From Thalassia testudinum (taxonomy: Eukaryota; Streptophyta; Magnoliopsida; Alismatales; Hydrocharitaceae): 64,000 nt of DNA. The notes under the pieces were generated by a model. The model saw only the letters and a program-made list of their open reading frames with translations, ran no database searches and was not told the DNA's origin. Positions within the stretch are counted from its first letter, which is position 1. Each line of letters starts with the position of its first letter. Shown here piece after piece: positions 11,151 to 22,710 of this stretch. The DNA is taken from assembly GCA_037157565.1 (NCBI GenBank), contig JAZHRO010000063.1:8662001-8726000 (forward strand), given 5' to 3'. Both the position numbers and the translations under genes were made by a program.

Positions 11151-12516
11151 ATATTATCAACCCTTCCAGACCCATTACTGAACATTTTCCCGATGAGCAC
11201 CTCCAGACTATCAGTAAAGGACTTCCACGGTTTGCTAATCTAGTAAACTACACAGCATCACATCAGATACCATCCGATTGGCCAAAAGCCAAGGACAAAT
11301 TACTTTCCGATGCCAAGTACTACTTTTAGGAAGACCCGTATCTGTTTCGCATTGGTGCTGATTAGATCATCCGATGATGTGTCCCAGAAAAGAAAATTCA
11401 GGACATCTTGTCCTTCTTCCATGACCAGGCATGCGGTGGACACTTCTCTGGTCATAAAACCATAGCAAAAGTCCTTCAGTGTGGCTTCTATTGGCCCACA
11501 GTTTCCAAAGATGTGCATACAATCACTGTAAGGCATGCACTCCTTGCCAGACCTTAGGCAACATGAGCCACCAAGATATGATGCCTCTACAGCCGATTCT
11601 CGTATGCAAAATCTTTGATGTCTGGGGGATTGATTTAATGGGACCCTTCCCTATTTCGGACAGCTTTGAGTACATTCTTCTTGCTGTTGACTACGTGTCC
11701 AAATGGATCGAAGCCATTCCAACCCAAACCAACGATCATAAGGTGGTTATCAAATTTATTCATCAGAACATCTTTTCTCGATTCAGGATTCCACGTGCCA
11801 TAATCTTTGATGGAGGGACCCATTTCACAAATGCTTAGTTCAGATCACTAATGACCAAATATGGGGTGTCACACCGAATCTCTACTCCTTATCACCCCCA
11901 AACCAACGATCTAGCTGAGCTATCGAATCGGGAGATCAAGAAAATCCTTCAGGTCACTGTTCACCCTGACAGGAAAGATTGGTCATCCCGACTTCCATAA
12001 GCTTTGTGAGATTGTAGGACTGACCACAAAACCCAATTAGGCATGTCTCCCTTCAGATTAGTGTACGAGAAGGCATGTCACCTCCCCGTTGAATTGGAGC
12101 ACAAAGCCTATTGGGCAATACGAAACTGCAATCTCGATCTTTCTAAGGTAGGAACCTATAGAAAGCTTCAAATGAGCGAGATTGATGAATTACGCCACGA
12201 CGTGTATGAGAACTTGCGAATTTACAAAGAGCAGGTTAAGGCCTTTCATGACAGGCACATATCTATAAAGATCTTTTTCCCTTGTCAAAAAGTCCTACTC
12301 TTTGATGGCAAACTCAAACTGTTCCCAAGAAAACTCAGATCAAAATGGATTGGACCTTACCTTGCCCGACAAATCTTTGGAAATGGAGCTGCCAAAATTA
12401 GTCAACTTAGCCACAATTTAGAACCTTTTGTCGTGAACGGTCAGAGTCTCAAATCGTCCATTGAACTTACTGATACAAATATGGCTGAGATATCTTTTAC
12501 CCTCTATTCTCCCTGA
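11117..12516 (+). pseudogene. pol: R1 integrase, broken
   Basis: Integrase joins cDNA to host DNA. The zinc-binding region (CGGHFSGHKTIAKVLQ, then CKACTPCQ) is spread over two frames near 11430-11560. The core follows at 11479-11838, with the first Asp in FDVWGIDLMGPFP and the second in IIFDGGTHFTNA; the expected Glu is in ELSNREIKKIL near 11930, past a stop. The C-terminal part at 12043-12516 holds MSPFRLVYEKACHLPVELEH and KLRSKWIGPY, a hallmark of Athila-like integrases. There is no chromodomain. Confidence 0.88.
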
Positions 12517-14122
12517 GCTCATTGCACCCGACCGATGGCGTTAAACTCAACACCTAACAGGAGGCAACCCATCATTTTTTGAAAAACCCGAAACCCTTCC
12601 TGACACATCCTATGCTGAACTCATATTGCACTTTAGGGTTCATCCACTATAACAGCTAACTCCACCTCTGGTACCCGTACCCGAGCTTGAAATCGTCTAT
12701 AATAGTCATCCCGACCCATTCATCCACCCTGCACCTGTTCTAATGAATGATCTAAACTGAACTTGAACCCACCTAATTTCCAATGAGGACATTGCAAATC
12801 GTAGACATGGGGGGTAGTAAAGTGCAAAATGCCATGAAAATCATTTCATAAGAAAGGGTTTCATCAAAAAATAAAAAATTCTTGAAAAAGAACAAAAATA
12901 TGAGAGGAGAGGAAATTTTGATTTTGAGGAGAAAAAGGGGAGGAGATAAAAATGTCAAAAAGGAGCACAATTTGAAAAGAAAAGAAAAGAAAAAGTAGTC
13001 ATTAGTAAAAGATTAAGGAATTGACTTAGTTCTAGACCATATCAAAAGAAAGAAAGGAAAAAAGTGCTAATGAAACAGAGAAGAGATTAGTAGGAATGCT
13101 GATTTTAGGCCTTTTGGGCTATAATCCTAGGATTAAAAATTCAAGTACCCGCTAAGATCTGGATGGTCCTCAAGAGGTTGGGGAAAATGCGAAGCTTAAG
13201 TATTAGGTCTAAGGCTTAGGGAGTATTCGACCTCGTTAACTGACCTCTGATTTACGGGACTCGGTAACCGAAGCACCCCAATCCACACATAGTCTGGTTT
13301 AGTGCGCCTAAGTATCAAAATCACGTAAATGCATTTAAATTGTTCTAAAAAAGTCACCTAGATTAGGAGCGGCTGATCAACACAAGTTGATTTGGATGAG
13401 TTCCCGATGAGGAGAGGCGGGAAATTCCCCTCGAAGATGCACAATAACATATCGTGTCCTCGGTGCTTGTCTCCTAGGATATATACATATCCTACTGGGG
13501 GCATGTAAGCACCCTGTGCTGGTTCAGATGCCATGGGCAGCATTATCCAGAAATGTCGATTATCAGGGTCTGGATTTACGTACAGAACGCCATGGGCAAG
13601 ATTATCTCAAAATCTTGAAAGCCAGGGTTCTGGGGGTTGCAATGGGCGGTGCTATCTTGAAGCATCGATTGCCAAGGACCCTACGAGGATTGATGGTGGG
13701 GATTAGGAATCTGATACAGACTGTATTGTAAAGTTAATCTAAAGCTAGAAATAAAAAGAAAAGATAGAGAAAACTCTCCAAAAACAAAGAAAAATTCCTC
13801 TGTCTCTCTTTGACAAAAACGCATTGCAAACTGAACCGAGGCTAAAACATGTTACAAGCACGGGTGCTTTAACCATGAAGTTCAAGAAACCTTAGGTTAG
13901 TTCCTGTGAGCCTTAAAAACCTTCGCGGCAGATTGAGGCTAGAGCTGGTTAGGTCCGGATCTTGGTTGGTACTTGAGTACCTCTAGGCCTACTATTAGCA
14001 TTCTAACCTAATCTACAAAAGGAAGCACACAGCAAAGCTTTTAAGCATCAAAAGATTTCTAGAATTAAAGTTAATACCTTGAAATTTTGCTAAGGGACTA
14101 GCAAAAGCTAGGCATGGGGGTA
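12517..14122 (+). mobile_element. R1 3' untranslated region
   Basis: No env-like ORF of useful length is present. Two short blocks recur elsewhere. GGAGGCAACCCATC at about 12560 resembles the R3 block at about 22989. CAATGAGGACATTGCAA followed by ACATGGGGGG (12781-12815) resembles blocks in R3 and R4. A purine-rich stretch lies at about 12880-13090. The region ends in the polypurine tract GGCATGGGGGTA (14111-14122) that would prime plus-strand DNA. Confidence 0.8.
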
Positions 14123-16848
14123 TGATGGGAACACCATCATGATCCAGAACTAGCTCATTTTGACCCAATTAAGTCAACAAATGCTCCTACATAATCGCCA
14201 GAGAGTCACAAGTCATTGCATATTCATTTTGAAAGAAAAATAAGAAACTAAGGCTAAAACTGCAATTTTACCAGCTCATCTTGAATGTAGTACAACCAAG
14301 GGTTTTCTCAGGGGTTGAATGAAGGTCAATTGGTCTTAAAAAGATAACAAGTGGGATAAGACAGACAGAAAAGGGTTTGCACGTGTTTTGAGAATTAAAT
14401 GACTTTTGAAACCCTAAAAATAGACCCACTTAATTAACTGAGGTTCTAATCAGAATAAAATTCACCTAAACCCTCTAAATTTCATAGAAAAATATTCTAA
14501 AGAGTTTATAACTTTCAATCTGACCATCAGAACCCATTTTGACCCAAAACAGAAACACAGATAAATATTTGCCCTAATTTGGGTTTTTACATAAATTACC
14601 CAGTCAAACATAATCAAAATTAAAATCCAACTTCACCATTAGACTCCTTAGGTCCAAATTAGGTTTGTATCAAAATTTGGACCCAAGATGAGTTTGTCAT
14701 GACCTAGTTTGTAAATTGGTCTATCTAACTTCATTTCTATCCTTAACTTTCAAAATCCTTTCAAACAGGCCCCTAATTTTGCCATCGTTCTCACAAAAAG
14801 GTCCCTACCTCCATTAATCCTATTCCTACTTGCTCCAGCGACCTTAAAATGGAAAGAACTTTCTAATTTCTTGACGAATCCCTTTCAAAATCGAAAGGGA
14901 AGTTCGTCAAGAAATTCCCTTCCCTTGAACCCAATCCTAAGCCCTAGAACTTACCCAATCTCTCATGAGAACGCATGAGAGATTTGGGTATCAAGGAACT
15001 CCCAAGTCCGATGAGTCTTTCCAAGCTGGAAAGCTTGTTTCCCAAGCCCAGGAAATCTCTAAAGGCCTATAAAAGGACCCTCAGACCTCACTGAGTTTCC
15101 TACGCTCGAAATCGACCGAGATTCCCTAGAATTCCTCTCTCTCTTTCACGTCCGAAGGTTCCTCGATGTCCGATGATCCCCTCTTCCTTTCCTCGTCATC
15201 CATCTGCAATACCAGCGGCGGATCTATCTTCCTCACCTCTTTCCGCATCTCGTCGTACCAGCAAATGCCTCCTTCTCCATCATCCTCGCCATTTCTTCCC
15301 CACCGGAGCCACCTTCGTCTCCGACGTCGGCCGCACCTCAACCGACGCTATCTCTGCCTCATTTCGTCCACTACCAGCCTAGCTAAGTCCCCTATCCCCT
15401 TTACTTTATTTTCGCATTCACCCCACCTCATTTCGACCACCGACGACCCTCCGCAACTTCAACTTCTCCATCTCTGACAACTCCTCCAGCAAGCCCATCT
15501 CACCACCGCAGACCACCAAACTCCTCGCCGACTACCTCAAAACCTTTGCCTCACCTCTCCGCTCATTTACCCTCTCCTTATTCACCACTTCACTCACTCA
15601 CGCACACCCCCAAACACACCCACTTTCAAGCACATTAACTGACCTCAACACGCACGCACGGATCACGAGACACCACACAAAACCCTCGTCGCACTCGCCA
15701 TAGTCCGACGACCCTCCCTGAGCATTCTGACAGTGTCGAGAGGCCATTTTTGTGTTTTCAGGTGTCGAGCTCCTTCTCACCATTAATAGCGAGTTCGAGC
15801 AAGCTTTGAAGTTGCTTTAGGTGCCTTTGCTCCAGAATTTCATCTCCAGGTGACGCAGAAAGCCTCCAGGACTTCGTCCAGGCTGACAATTGGAGGAGTC
15901 TACCTCCTCATTGCATGAATCCGACGAAGGACCTGTTGCTACAGACGCACTGAAAAGAAAGCGGAACAATAGTCCCACATCGGTTGTGGAAGAGTGCTTG
16001 CTTCCGCATAAAGTGAATTTGTGTTAGAGGCTATTCGCCTCATAATAGGGAGTGAGGTCCCTCTCACCCACGCATACCTGCGCCTCATCCGCAACTCTGT
16101 TCCCCGCAAATCTGGCCAACCTGTTTATCCACCTAGACTGACCTGCACTCCCCTCTCACTACCGCACGACGATGAGCCTGGACTCGGGTATGCTGAATCC
16201 GATATCCTGATTACTCGTGGCTCTGGGAGAGCAGATCATAACGATAGAAGGAGAGGATAGCTGTGTGGGGTAGGGGGAGGGTTTTGCTGCTGAAGGGTTT
16301 GGCTAACACTTGGCCAATTTAAGAATTTCCCCTCCCCTGTGAAAAGGAGGAGGAAGCATAAGTAGAGAGAGAAGAGAAGGAAGAGAGCCGCAAAAGCAAA
16401 GAAGGAGAGGAATCCCAATAGAGAAAGAAGATGAAGCAGCAAGAAGGAAGGAACAGAGAACGAAGAAGAAATCCAAGCACTGTAGAATTAAACGTTTAAG
16501 ATGTCTGATCCTACCATCGGACGACACATTTGAGCATTATTTCTTATATTGATATTTGAGTTCCTTAGCTATTATTGTAAGGAGCATATGGTGGTTTAAA
16601 CCACCATTTTACTCCATTATTTTTGCAAATTAATACTTGATCCTAGTGCTACATTATTTTGAAATAATTCTTGATTTCAATTCTATAGCTTTCTTGTCTT
16701 ATATTGCAATTCTTGAGATTTAAATTCCCATATTGTTCCCTATGTTCGACCTCAGAACTTTTTTGAGTAATAAAACTTATTTGTTTTCAAAGCGATTTCA
16801 ACTACATTACAATGCTTTATTTTAAAACTTGACTTCGCCTTGCGAACA
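14123..16848 (+). mobile_element. R1 3' LTR (complete)
   Basis: It starts TGATGGGAACACC right after the polypurine tract and ends GCGAACA at 16848; total 2726 bp. It aligns throughout with 3197-5870. TATA is at 15068-15075 and the 20-bp palindrome at 16588-16607. R2 LTR sequence follows directly at 16849. No 5-bp target duplication can be checked, because the left end of R1 is missing. Confidence 0.9.
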
Positions 16849-17881
16849 GTCCCAGCTCACTCTCACTCACTCGGTTGCCCACGCTTGTAGCTATCGCGTG
16901 TGCCCTACTGTTGGATCATTGATGAATGCTCGAGATTGTGCAAGGATTGCATGCTCAGATGGCTCGTCAGATAGAGCATCGGACTACACGTGCGATTGCG
17001 CATTCTCACGCGGGCATACCTATGCTCATCCATGCTGCCACGTGGTATTTCGTCGCCGTTCAATGAAGATCCCACGGCTCTAGTTGGCCACTCAGCACGT
17101 ACTGTGCTGAGACGGGGCACGACGGGTTTCGAACCCATGCCCTCTCTTTGGGAGTATGCTAGTACCTCGCTGCGCTATGTGCTCTCTTTGATCCAAAAGA
17201 GCATTATCTGGCAGCAGCAAGAGGCGAATGTGGACCATTGGATCAAGATCCAACTATCCATATTGAATCTTGATTTTCCCCTTGTGTTGTGAAAGGCTGT
17301 GTTGGTCTTTTCTCAGCTGTTGGATCGCGATCCAACAACTGGGATCGCATGATGGAGCTGCTTGCAAGATGGAGTAGAGGGGCCTAGACAGATTTGGGTA
17401 GCTATGATGGTGCTATGTGGTGCCAGCATGGCCATCCATCTTCTTTGCCTTGTAGGTGGCATCACAAACGTCGGATTGGGTCGATTTTCATGTCATCGGG
17501 CTGTGATTGTTGATCTAGATCCATCCGTGCAGTTGGATTTGTCATCTAAGGTTTGGATTGGCACCACCTTGCCCATTGGCCTTTGATCTTCGTTAGACTG
17601 CATAATGTGTTATGAGACTCCGATCAAGACGATTTCGGAGGCATTAGACTCTGATTGTCGTCTTGATCAGATCCATACGGTCAGATCATCAATCTAAGGC
17701 CCTGAAATAAATCTCCTTCTCTCCTGGCCACGAAAGGATGGACATTAGCCTAAAATTTATACAAACTATTCTAAATGCAGAATGGTGCATTCTATGCAAT
17801 ATTTATAATATGGAATGTATCTATAAGCTTAGGAACATACATAAATAGGCATTTTATCCTAAATGGATGTGCATAGATCAA
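16849..17881 (-). mobile_element. R2 5' LTR, part 2 (U3 side)
   Basis: This continues the order of the R4 3' LTR (31150-31879) after the R1 insertion. Matching stretches include the tRNA-like module, GATCCATACGGTCAGAT at about 17671 against about 31670, and the final block at 17750-17880 (TATTTATAA, GCTTAGGAAC, ATAAATAGGCA) against 31735-31879. On minus the LTR would begin near 17881 with TGATCTATGCACATCC, against TGATAAACACACATG in R4. The exact start is uncertain. Confidence 0.6.
17114..17184 (-). other. tRNA-like module inside the R2 LTR
   Basis: On minus, TAGCGCAGCGAGG fits a pol III A box and GGTTCGAAACCC fits a B box, ~40 bp apart. The ends GAGCAC and GTGCCCC can pair in part like an acceptor stem. 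A degraded homologue sits at about 31353-31421 in the R4 LTR, in the same place and orientation. It is unlikely to be a working tRNA gene: the acceptor stem is mismatched and the anticodon arm is unclear. It is a tRNA-derived (SINE-like) segment captured by the LTR family. Confidence 0.5.
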
Positions 17882-18275
17882 TCAACTAGTAGATTAAAGT
17901 AATAAATGTGGAGGTGAAATCAAGAGATAAGGGGTTACCAAGATCAATGGAAATTGATCTCAAAGAGAGGCAGCGAGAGGACGATTGGCGAGTATGGATG
18001 GTGACGAGAAGAGCATGTCGGAGAGGTGTCGGTGGTGGGTGATCAAACTATGGTCGATGGTGGCGGCAAGAAGGGGGTGGTTGACCAAACTATGGGGGTA
18101 AAGGTGGAAGAATTGTGCACCTAACCCACTATTTATAATTACAGGGAAAAGCATATGCGTGGGAAAAAATCATCGCTATACTATGTCAAATCCGTCCCAT
18201 TGTGTCAACATTAAATGCACACAATCAATGGTATGACTCCCTATAAATGATGCCTCAACAAGTTGAAATCCTACT
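17882..18275. other. Flank between R2 and R3
   Basis: About 390 bp without an ORF of note. It contains GTGG/GGTG-rich DNA at about 17985-18110 and an imperfect direct repeat (GATCAAACTATGG and GACCAAACTATGG). I see no TE terminus or gene here apart from the neighbours' ends. Confidence 0.4.
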
Positions 18276-19828
18276 TGATAACAGTCTAATCTATTACCCT
18301 AACTGGCTTAATCTAGGGCAAATTCCTTAGTAGAATCATTATTAGGTTTATAAATATTGCATTTAGAGCATGCCTGCATATTTAAGCTTTGTATTTATTT
18401 TACAAATAATTATCTCCTAATTCTAGTCTTATGTGAATAATGTAGGTGATAGGTCTTAGAGTAATATGAAGAACTGGAGAATAGAGTAATATGAATAACT
18501 GGAGAATAAAGCTGGATAGGAGTAGAAGCCATGCTGAAACAGGAGCTGGTTGAGGAATAAAGTTGAAATAAAGGAAGATTGAAGACACAAGAATAGAGAA
18601 AGAAAAAGAGGAATTAGGACAACCCTACCCTATCACTAAAACCTTAGGATGACCTTATCCCAGTACTTATCCCTGAACTAGCTCAACATTTGATATTTGA
18701 GCTCAAAAGCCAAAAACACGGATAACATTATCCATGTACGTATCCACCCTATCCATAGTACTATCCTACTATCAATAACCCTAATCCTCCTATCTACTAC
18801 CCAGTCGCTAACCTAGAAACCTATTTGGGTCCATATCACACCTAGCTAATTAACTCAATCTTAGTCAATTGGGCTAGCCAATGGTCAATGAGGTCCGTGG
18901 GACCTAATTGGACTAACCCTGAGTTCATTAGACTCACTTGAGTCTAATCAGACCCAACCTAGACCCGATAGACCTAGCCACATCCAATTAGGTGCAGTAC
19001 AACCTGATTGGGTGCACTCAACTTCAATTGGGTTCAGTTGGAACCTAATTGGATTAGACTCAACCTATTTACCCTAAGTCTAGCCCAACCTACCTAGATC
19101 ATATCTATTCCAACAAACTACCTAGCCACCTATTTTTAGAAACCCAAAAAAGTAAATCCCCTCCTATCCTAGCCCTACACTCTAGATTTAAGGGTCCTTA
19201 TCTATTCAATCCTAGCCTCCCCATAAAACCTAATCTAGGCTATCCAAAATAGTGATCCTAAGCACTCTAGATCAACCAATAGGAAGCCACCAAGATTCTT
19301 ATAAAAAGACCTAGCCTCCAACCCTTAGTAGATGAATTAGTTTTAGTTAATTAATTTCCTAGTCAAGTAGTAGCCTCCCTACATAGTGCACGCTCACCAC
19401 CATTGTTCCTCCACCTTCCTCTACCTTCTTCTCTCTTCTTCTTCATCATGATGCCCTAGATCTAAAGCTCGTCAGAAGCTTCCAACAAGCATCCCTCAAG
19501 CGACATCGCTCTCTTTCCTTTCTTCCTCTATTCATGTATGTTTTCTCTGATATAGAACTTATTTGTGAGACGTTTGGATATTGGTAATAAAAATCAGTAT
19601 TCATTTGATATTTGTGTCTCTATTGATATTATTATTTGTGCCGCTATTGATACTATCTGCTACTCTATTCTACTATATAATAATTGCGAAAGGTTTTCAA
19701 TATCAACTGCCTACCTGTGTTCAACTCAAACCACTTGTAGTTCAATATTATAAATTTTAATTGATTGCTAATTTGCGCACTACAACGATTTTGTACATTT
19801 TTAATTGCGTAGATTTAGCAAGCATCAA
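18276..19828 (+). mobile_element. R3 5' LTR
   Basis: It starts TGATAACAGTC and ends AAGCATCA right before a PBS. The first ~620 bp match 24521-25132, the truncated 3' LTR, at roughly nine bases in ten by eye. The U3 has TATAAAAAG near 19299, followed by ACCTAGCC. A ~30-bp unit (GAGTAATATGAA..ACTGGAGAATA) is duplicated near 18459-18507 and is single in the 3' copy. The middle is rich in TTGGACT/GGTCCAATT-type short words. Confidence 0.8.
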
Positions 19829-19830
19829 TT

Positions 19831-19848
19831 TGGCACTGTTGCCGAGAG
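19831..19848 (+). other. R3 primer-binding site (tRNA-Asp type)
   Basis: TGGCACTGTTGCCGAGAG, two bases after the LTR end, is a diverged match to the tRNA-Asp PBS used by R1, R2 and R7. This places R3 with the Athila-like elements even though it has no pol. Confidence 0.7.
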
Positions 19849-21380
19849 GCACAGATTTAAGTTTTAGCCTTTTGATTTCATACTTATTTTTATATTACTA
19901 ATCCACTTTGCCTCTTTTTTGTCAACTTGTGTGCAAATATCAAAAATCCATAGAAAAAGTGCAACAACGGAAGGAAAGCGGATTAGTTGTCTCGAGGTAT
20001 GTACCCTTATCATAGAATTAGGATTAAATTCTATCTCTACATAAAAAAATATCCGAAAAAAAAGGTGCTTTTCTTGATCCATAGGTTAGAAAGTTGTTTT
20101 GCTTTGTTTTCTTTCCTTAAAAAAGAAAAATCTTTTTGGTGGACATTATCCCTTTCAAAGAAACAAAACCACCTTCTTTAAATTCGGGTTACAACAAAAT
20201 CTATTTTTCAAATATTATTTTTCCAAACTAATATATGTCCAAAAATTCTGAAATTTATCTTGAGTGTAGCTATTGAAGTTAGGAAGATCATATCCAAATT
20301 TCATACCTATCTGACTTATATTGAATTTTTAAAAATTCATGAACTACACTACTATCAAATTTACTTTTTCTTCCTGATTTTCGATATTCAAAAGCTCATA
20401 GGAATTTTCATACTACTTTAATTGACGTGAAATTCAGGTCTTTGGATTCCTATGATAATTTATAATCTCAAACAAATCTGAACAAAATATTTTGAGAACT
20501 TTTGATTTCACGGAAAAATCAATCATTGAGTGGGTTTCAAAACAGACTTGAAGACCCCAGTGCACTATTAAAGCTGAAAAAATAAAAATGTGCATTCAAA
20601 ATTCTAAAAAATAATTTTCTAAGTACCTTGGTGAGTGGTGGATTAGGACCATTGATTGCCTTATTGGGTCACACAACATTTGGCCTATTGGACTTAAATT
20701 TCATTATTTAGCACTATCTGCTCTTAGGGTTTTACATTAAGGTAAAGCACACTCGTATCTCCATACTTAAAGAAAATTTATCAAATAATTGAAACTTGCA
20801 AAATCTCTAGTGTGCCTCACTAGAGTCATTGTTTGAATTCATTTAACCAAGTGAATCCTAAAATACATTAATACAAGTATTTGAACTTGAAAAGCAACTA
20901 CATTAATTAAGCTTGTATTATGAACCCCTATGTTTGAGCACTACACATTTCAAATCAATTTCTAAGGAGTACCAACCCATTAAACAACACCCCATCACAT
21001 TCCTTGAGCACATTCTACCTAGCCCTAAAATAGAGTAGATGCACCCACTAGGTTGGATTTAATTATTCTAGTACATTTAGGCTAGGTTAAACTCAAGTCA
21101 TGACCTTATCTACCTGGGGCAACCACTGCCAAGACGGGATAGTGCGGTAACCGTGTCAACCTTTAGTGGGGGTCCACCAGGCAGGTTCTCCTAAGGGGTT
21201 TCTCTGATATGGGTGGCCAAGTAATTTAAGGGCTGAGTTGATTCAATCTACCTACTTGTGTTGGGATTAGGTCCTCTAGATGCAACCCCTTAAGGGTAGA
21301 ATTGCTTGCTTGAATGTTTTGGCTAAGGGTCAATCTAATTTTGTCTTCTCATTTCTTTTCTCTTCCCTCTATTCCAAATC
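19849..21380 (+). mobile_element. R3 untranslated leader
   Basis: This 1.5-kb AT-rich leader has no supported ORF. At about 21105-21235 it has a GC-richer block (TCTACCTGG ... GTGGGGGTCC ... GGCCAAGTAATTTAAGG). The block resembles 6585-6715 in the R1 leader in position, length and several words. Confidence 0.6.
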
Positions 21381-22710
21381 ATGGATTTCAATGCTTATTC
21401 CTTTTATCAAGACTATCCTCAACATGATTCCTACTCGACCCCAGGTAGACCTTATCCATAGTCTACCAAGGATAACACCTTCCTTGGTTGGGGCTATGCC
21501 TTAGAACCCCAATACCCAGGATATCCATCATATTCCCAAAATACCTATGATATTTATCCCAATTTTGACCAACCCACTCCACCCTCTTGTTGGGATAGTC
21601 CCGCAACACCCACCGAGGGATATTATCTTTACCCTAGGTATTCAAATCTTGATTATGACCCTCCTTGTGCTGAGTCTTCTTTTAGGTCCAGCCTTGATTG
21701 GAACCAATTAAGGTTCAAAGATAATGACTCAGATGGATATTTTGATTTGGGTGAGGTTAGAAACTTTAGAAATCATTATCCTCAACCCACTCAAACCCAG
21801 CCTATGAACCCTTGACCACTTAAATCAACTAATAAGTCCAACCAAAATTCAACACAAGGTGGAACCCAATCAACTATTTATAAACCTCAATTGGAGATGT
21901 ACCAACACAATAAAAAGTTGATTGAGGATAAACAAAAATTGATTCATGCATTCTAACAATTGGATGAGGAGGGCCAAAGAACCTTCATTGAGGAAACCCC
22001 ATTCTTGGCATTAATAAAAGAAGGCCCTATGGTTATTGATTGTACTAACCCAGATTGCCCTCAATTGGTTAAGTCCAAGGTTGAGTTGCCCATCCCTCCT
22101 AGGTTGGATAATGATTTAAAACCCTTAGATCATGATTTTGGGGAGGCTAACAAACATCAGGATACTGAAATGATTGAGATTGAGTCACAAAATCTAAAAA
22201 TTGGGGTTGATGTCTCTAGATCTAATCCATATTTTATTGGAATTAGTTCCCTTATAGAGACATTTTCAAAAGATGGGGCTTGGGAATCTGATTGTGAGAT
22301 TTTTTATGTTGAATTACTTAGAAGACCCCATCCTAAGCTTAGAAGAGTCCAAAAGTGACGAATTCGAGTCTAATTTGGATGATGAGATTTTCATTGGCTA
22401 TACTTCTAATTTAACTTTGGAATCAGATTCTAATTAAGAAGACGTTGAAGAAAAAGAAATCATTTTGAGGCCTAATATTATGGAGGAATCAAGCATGGAA
22501 ACCATGATTTGGTGTGGAGGGCTAAATTTTTATTTTGAGAGAAATCTGATTTTTGACTTTAAGGTCCACGATGAGATTGTGGATTCCCTTAAGGACCTAG
22601 TGGATTTCAAGCTTTTGCAACCCGAATGCGAGTTGATTTTTGGCAATTTTATTGATTGGATTTTCAAAGGGTCGCAAGTTCTTTATTTAACCTACATCTA
22701 TGGTGCCTGA
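21381..22710 (+). pseudogene. R3 unrecognised ORF of a non-autonomous element
   Basis: ATG at 21381 opens a frame that runs to 22358 with three internal stops (in ...RPYP-stop, ...QPMNP-stop and ...IHAF-stop). It continues in the +1 frame from about 22320 to the stop at 22710 with one more stop, so the ancestor coded for about 440 residues. The N-terminal third is rich in Tyr, Pro, Gln, Asp and Ser (NAYSFYQDYPQHDSYSTP, GYPSYSQNTYDIYPNFDQP). The middle has KKLIEDKQKLIHAF and FIEETPFLALIKEGPMVID. The C-terminal third is acidic and ends with DFKLLQPECELIFGNFIDW. I see no capsid, zinc knuckle, protease, RT or integrase motif. It could be a diverged gag-like or structural protein, or a captured host fragment. 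I do not assign a function. Confidence 0.6.

Noticed and set aside
12517..14122. Possible env-like gene between integrase and 3' LTR of R1
   Set aside because: Athila-type elements may carry one, but the longest frames here are ~70 codons without membrane or coiled-coil features.
15166..15477. Ser/Pro-rich ORF after the TATA box in the R1 3' LTR
   Set aside because: The frame is not kept in the 5' LTR copy or in S1, so it is not under selection as a protein.
17114..17184. Functional tRNA gene
   Set aside because: A and B boxes are present, but the acceptor stem is mismatched, the anticodon arm is unclear, and it lies inside an LTR with a decayed homologue.
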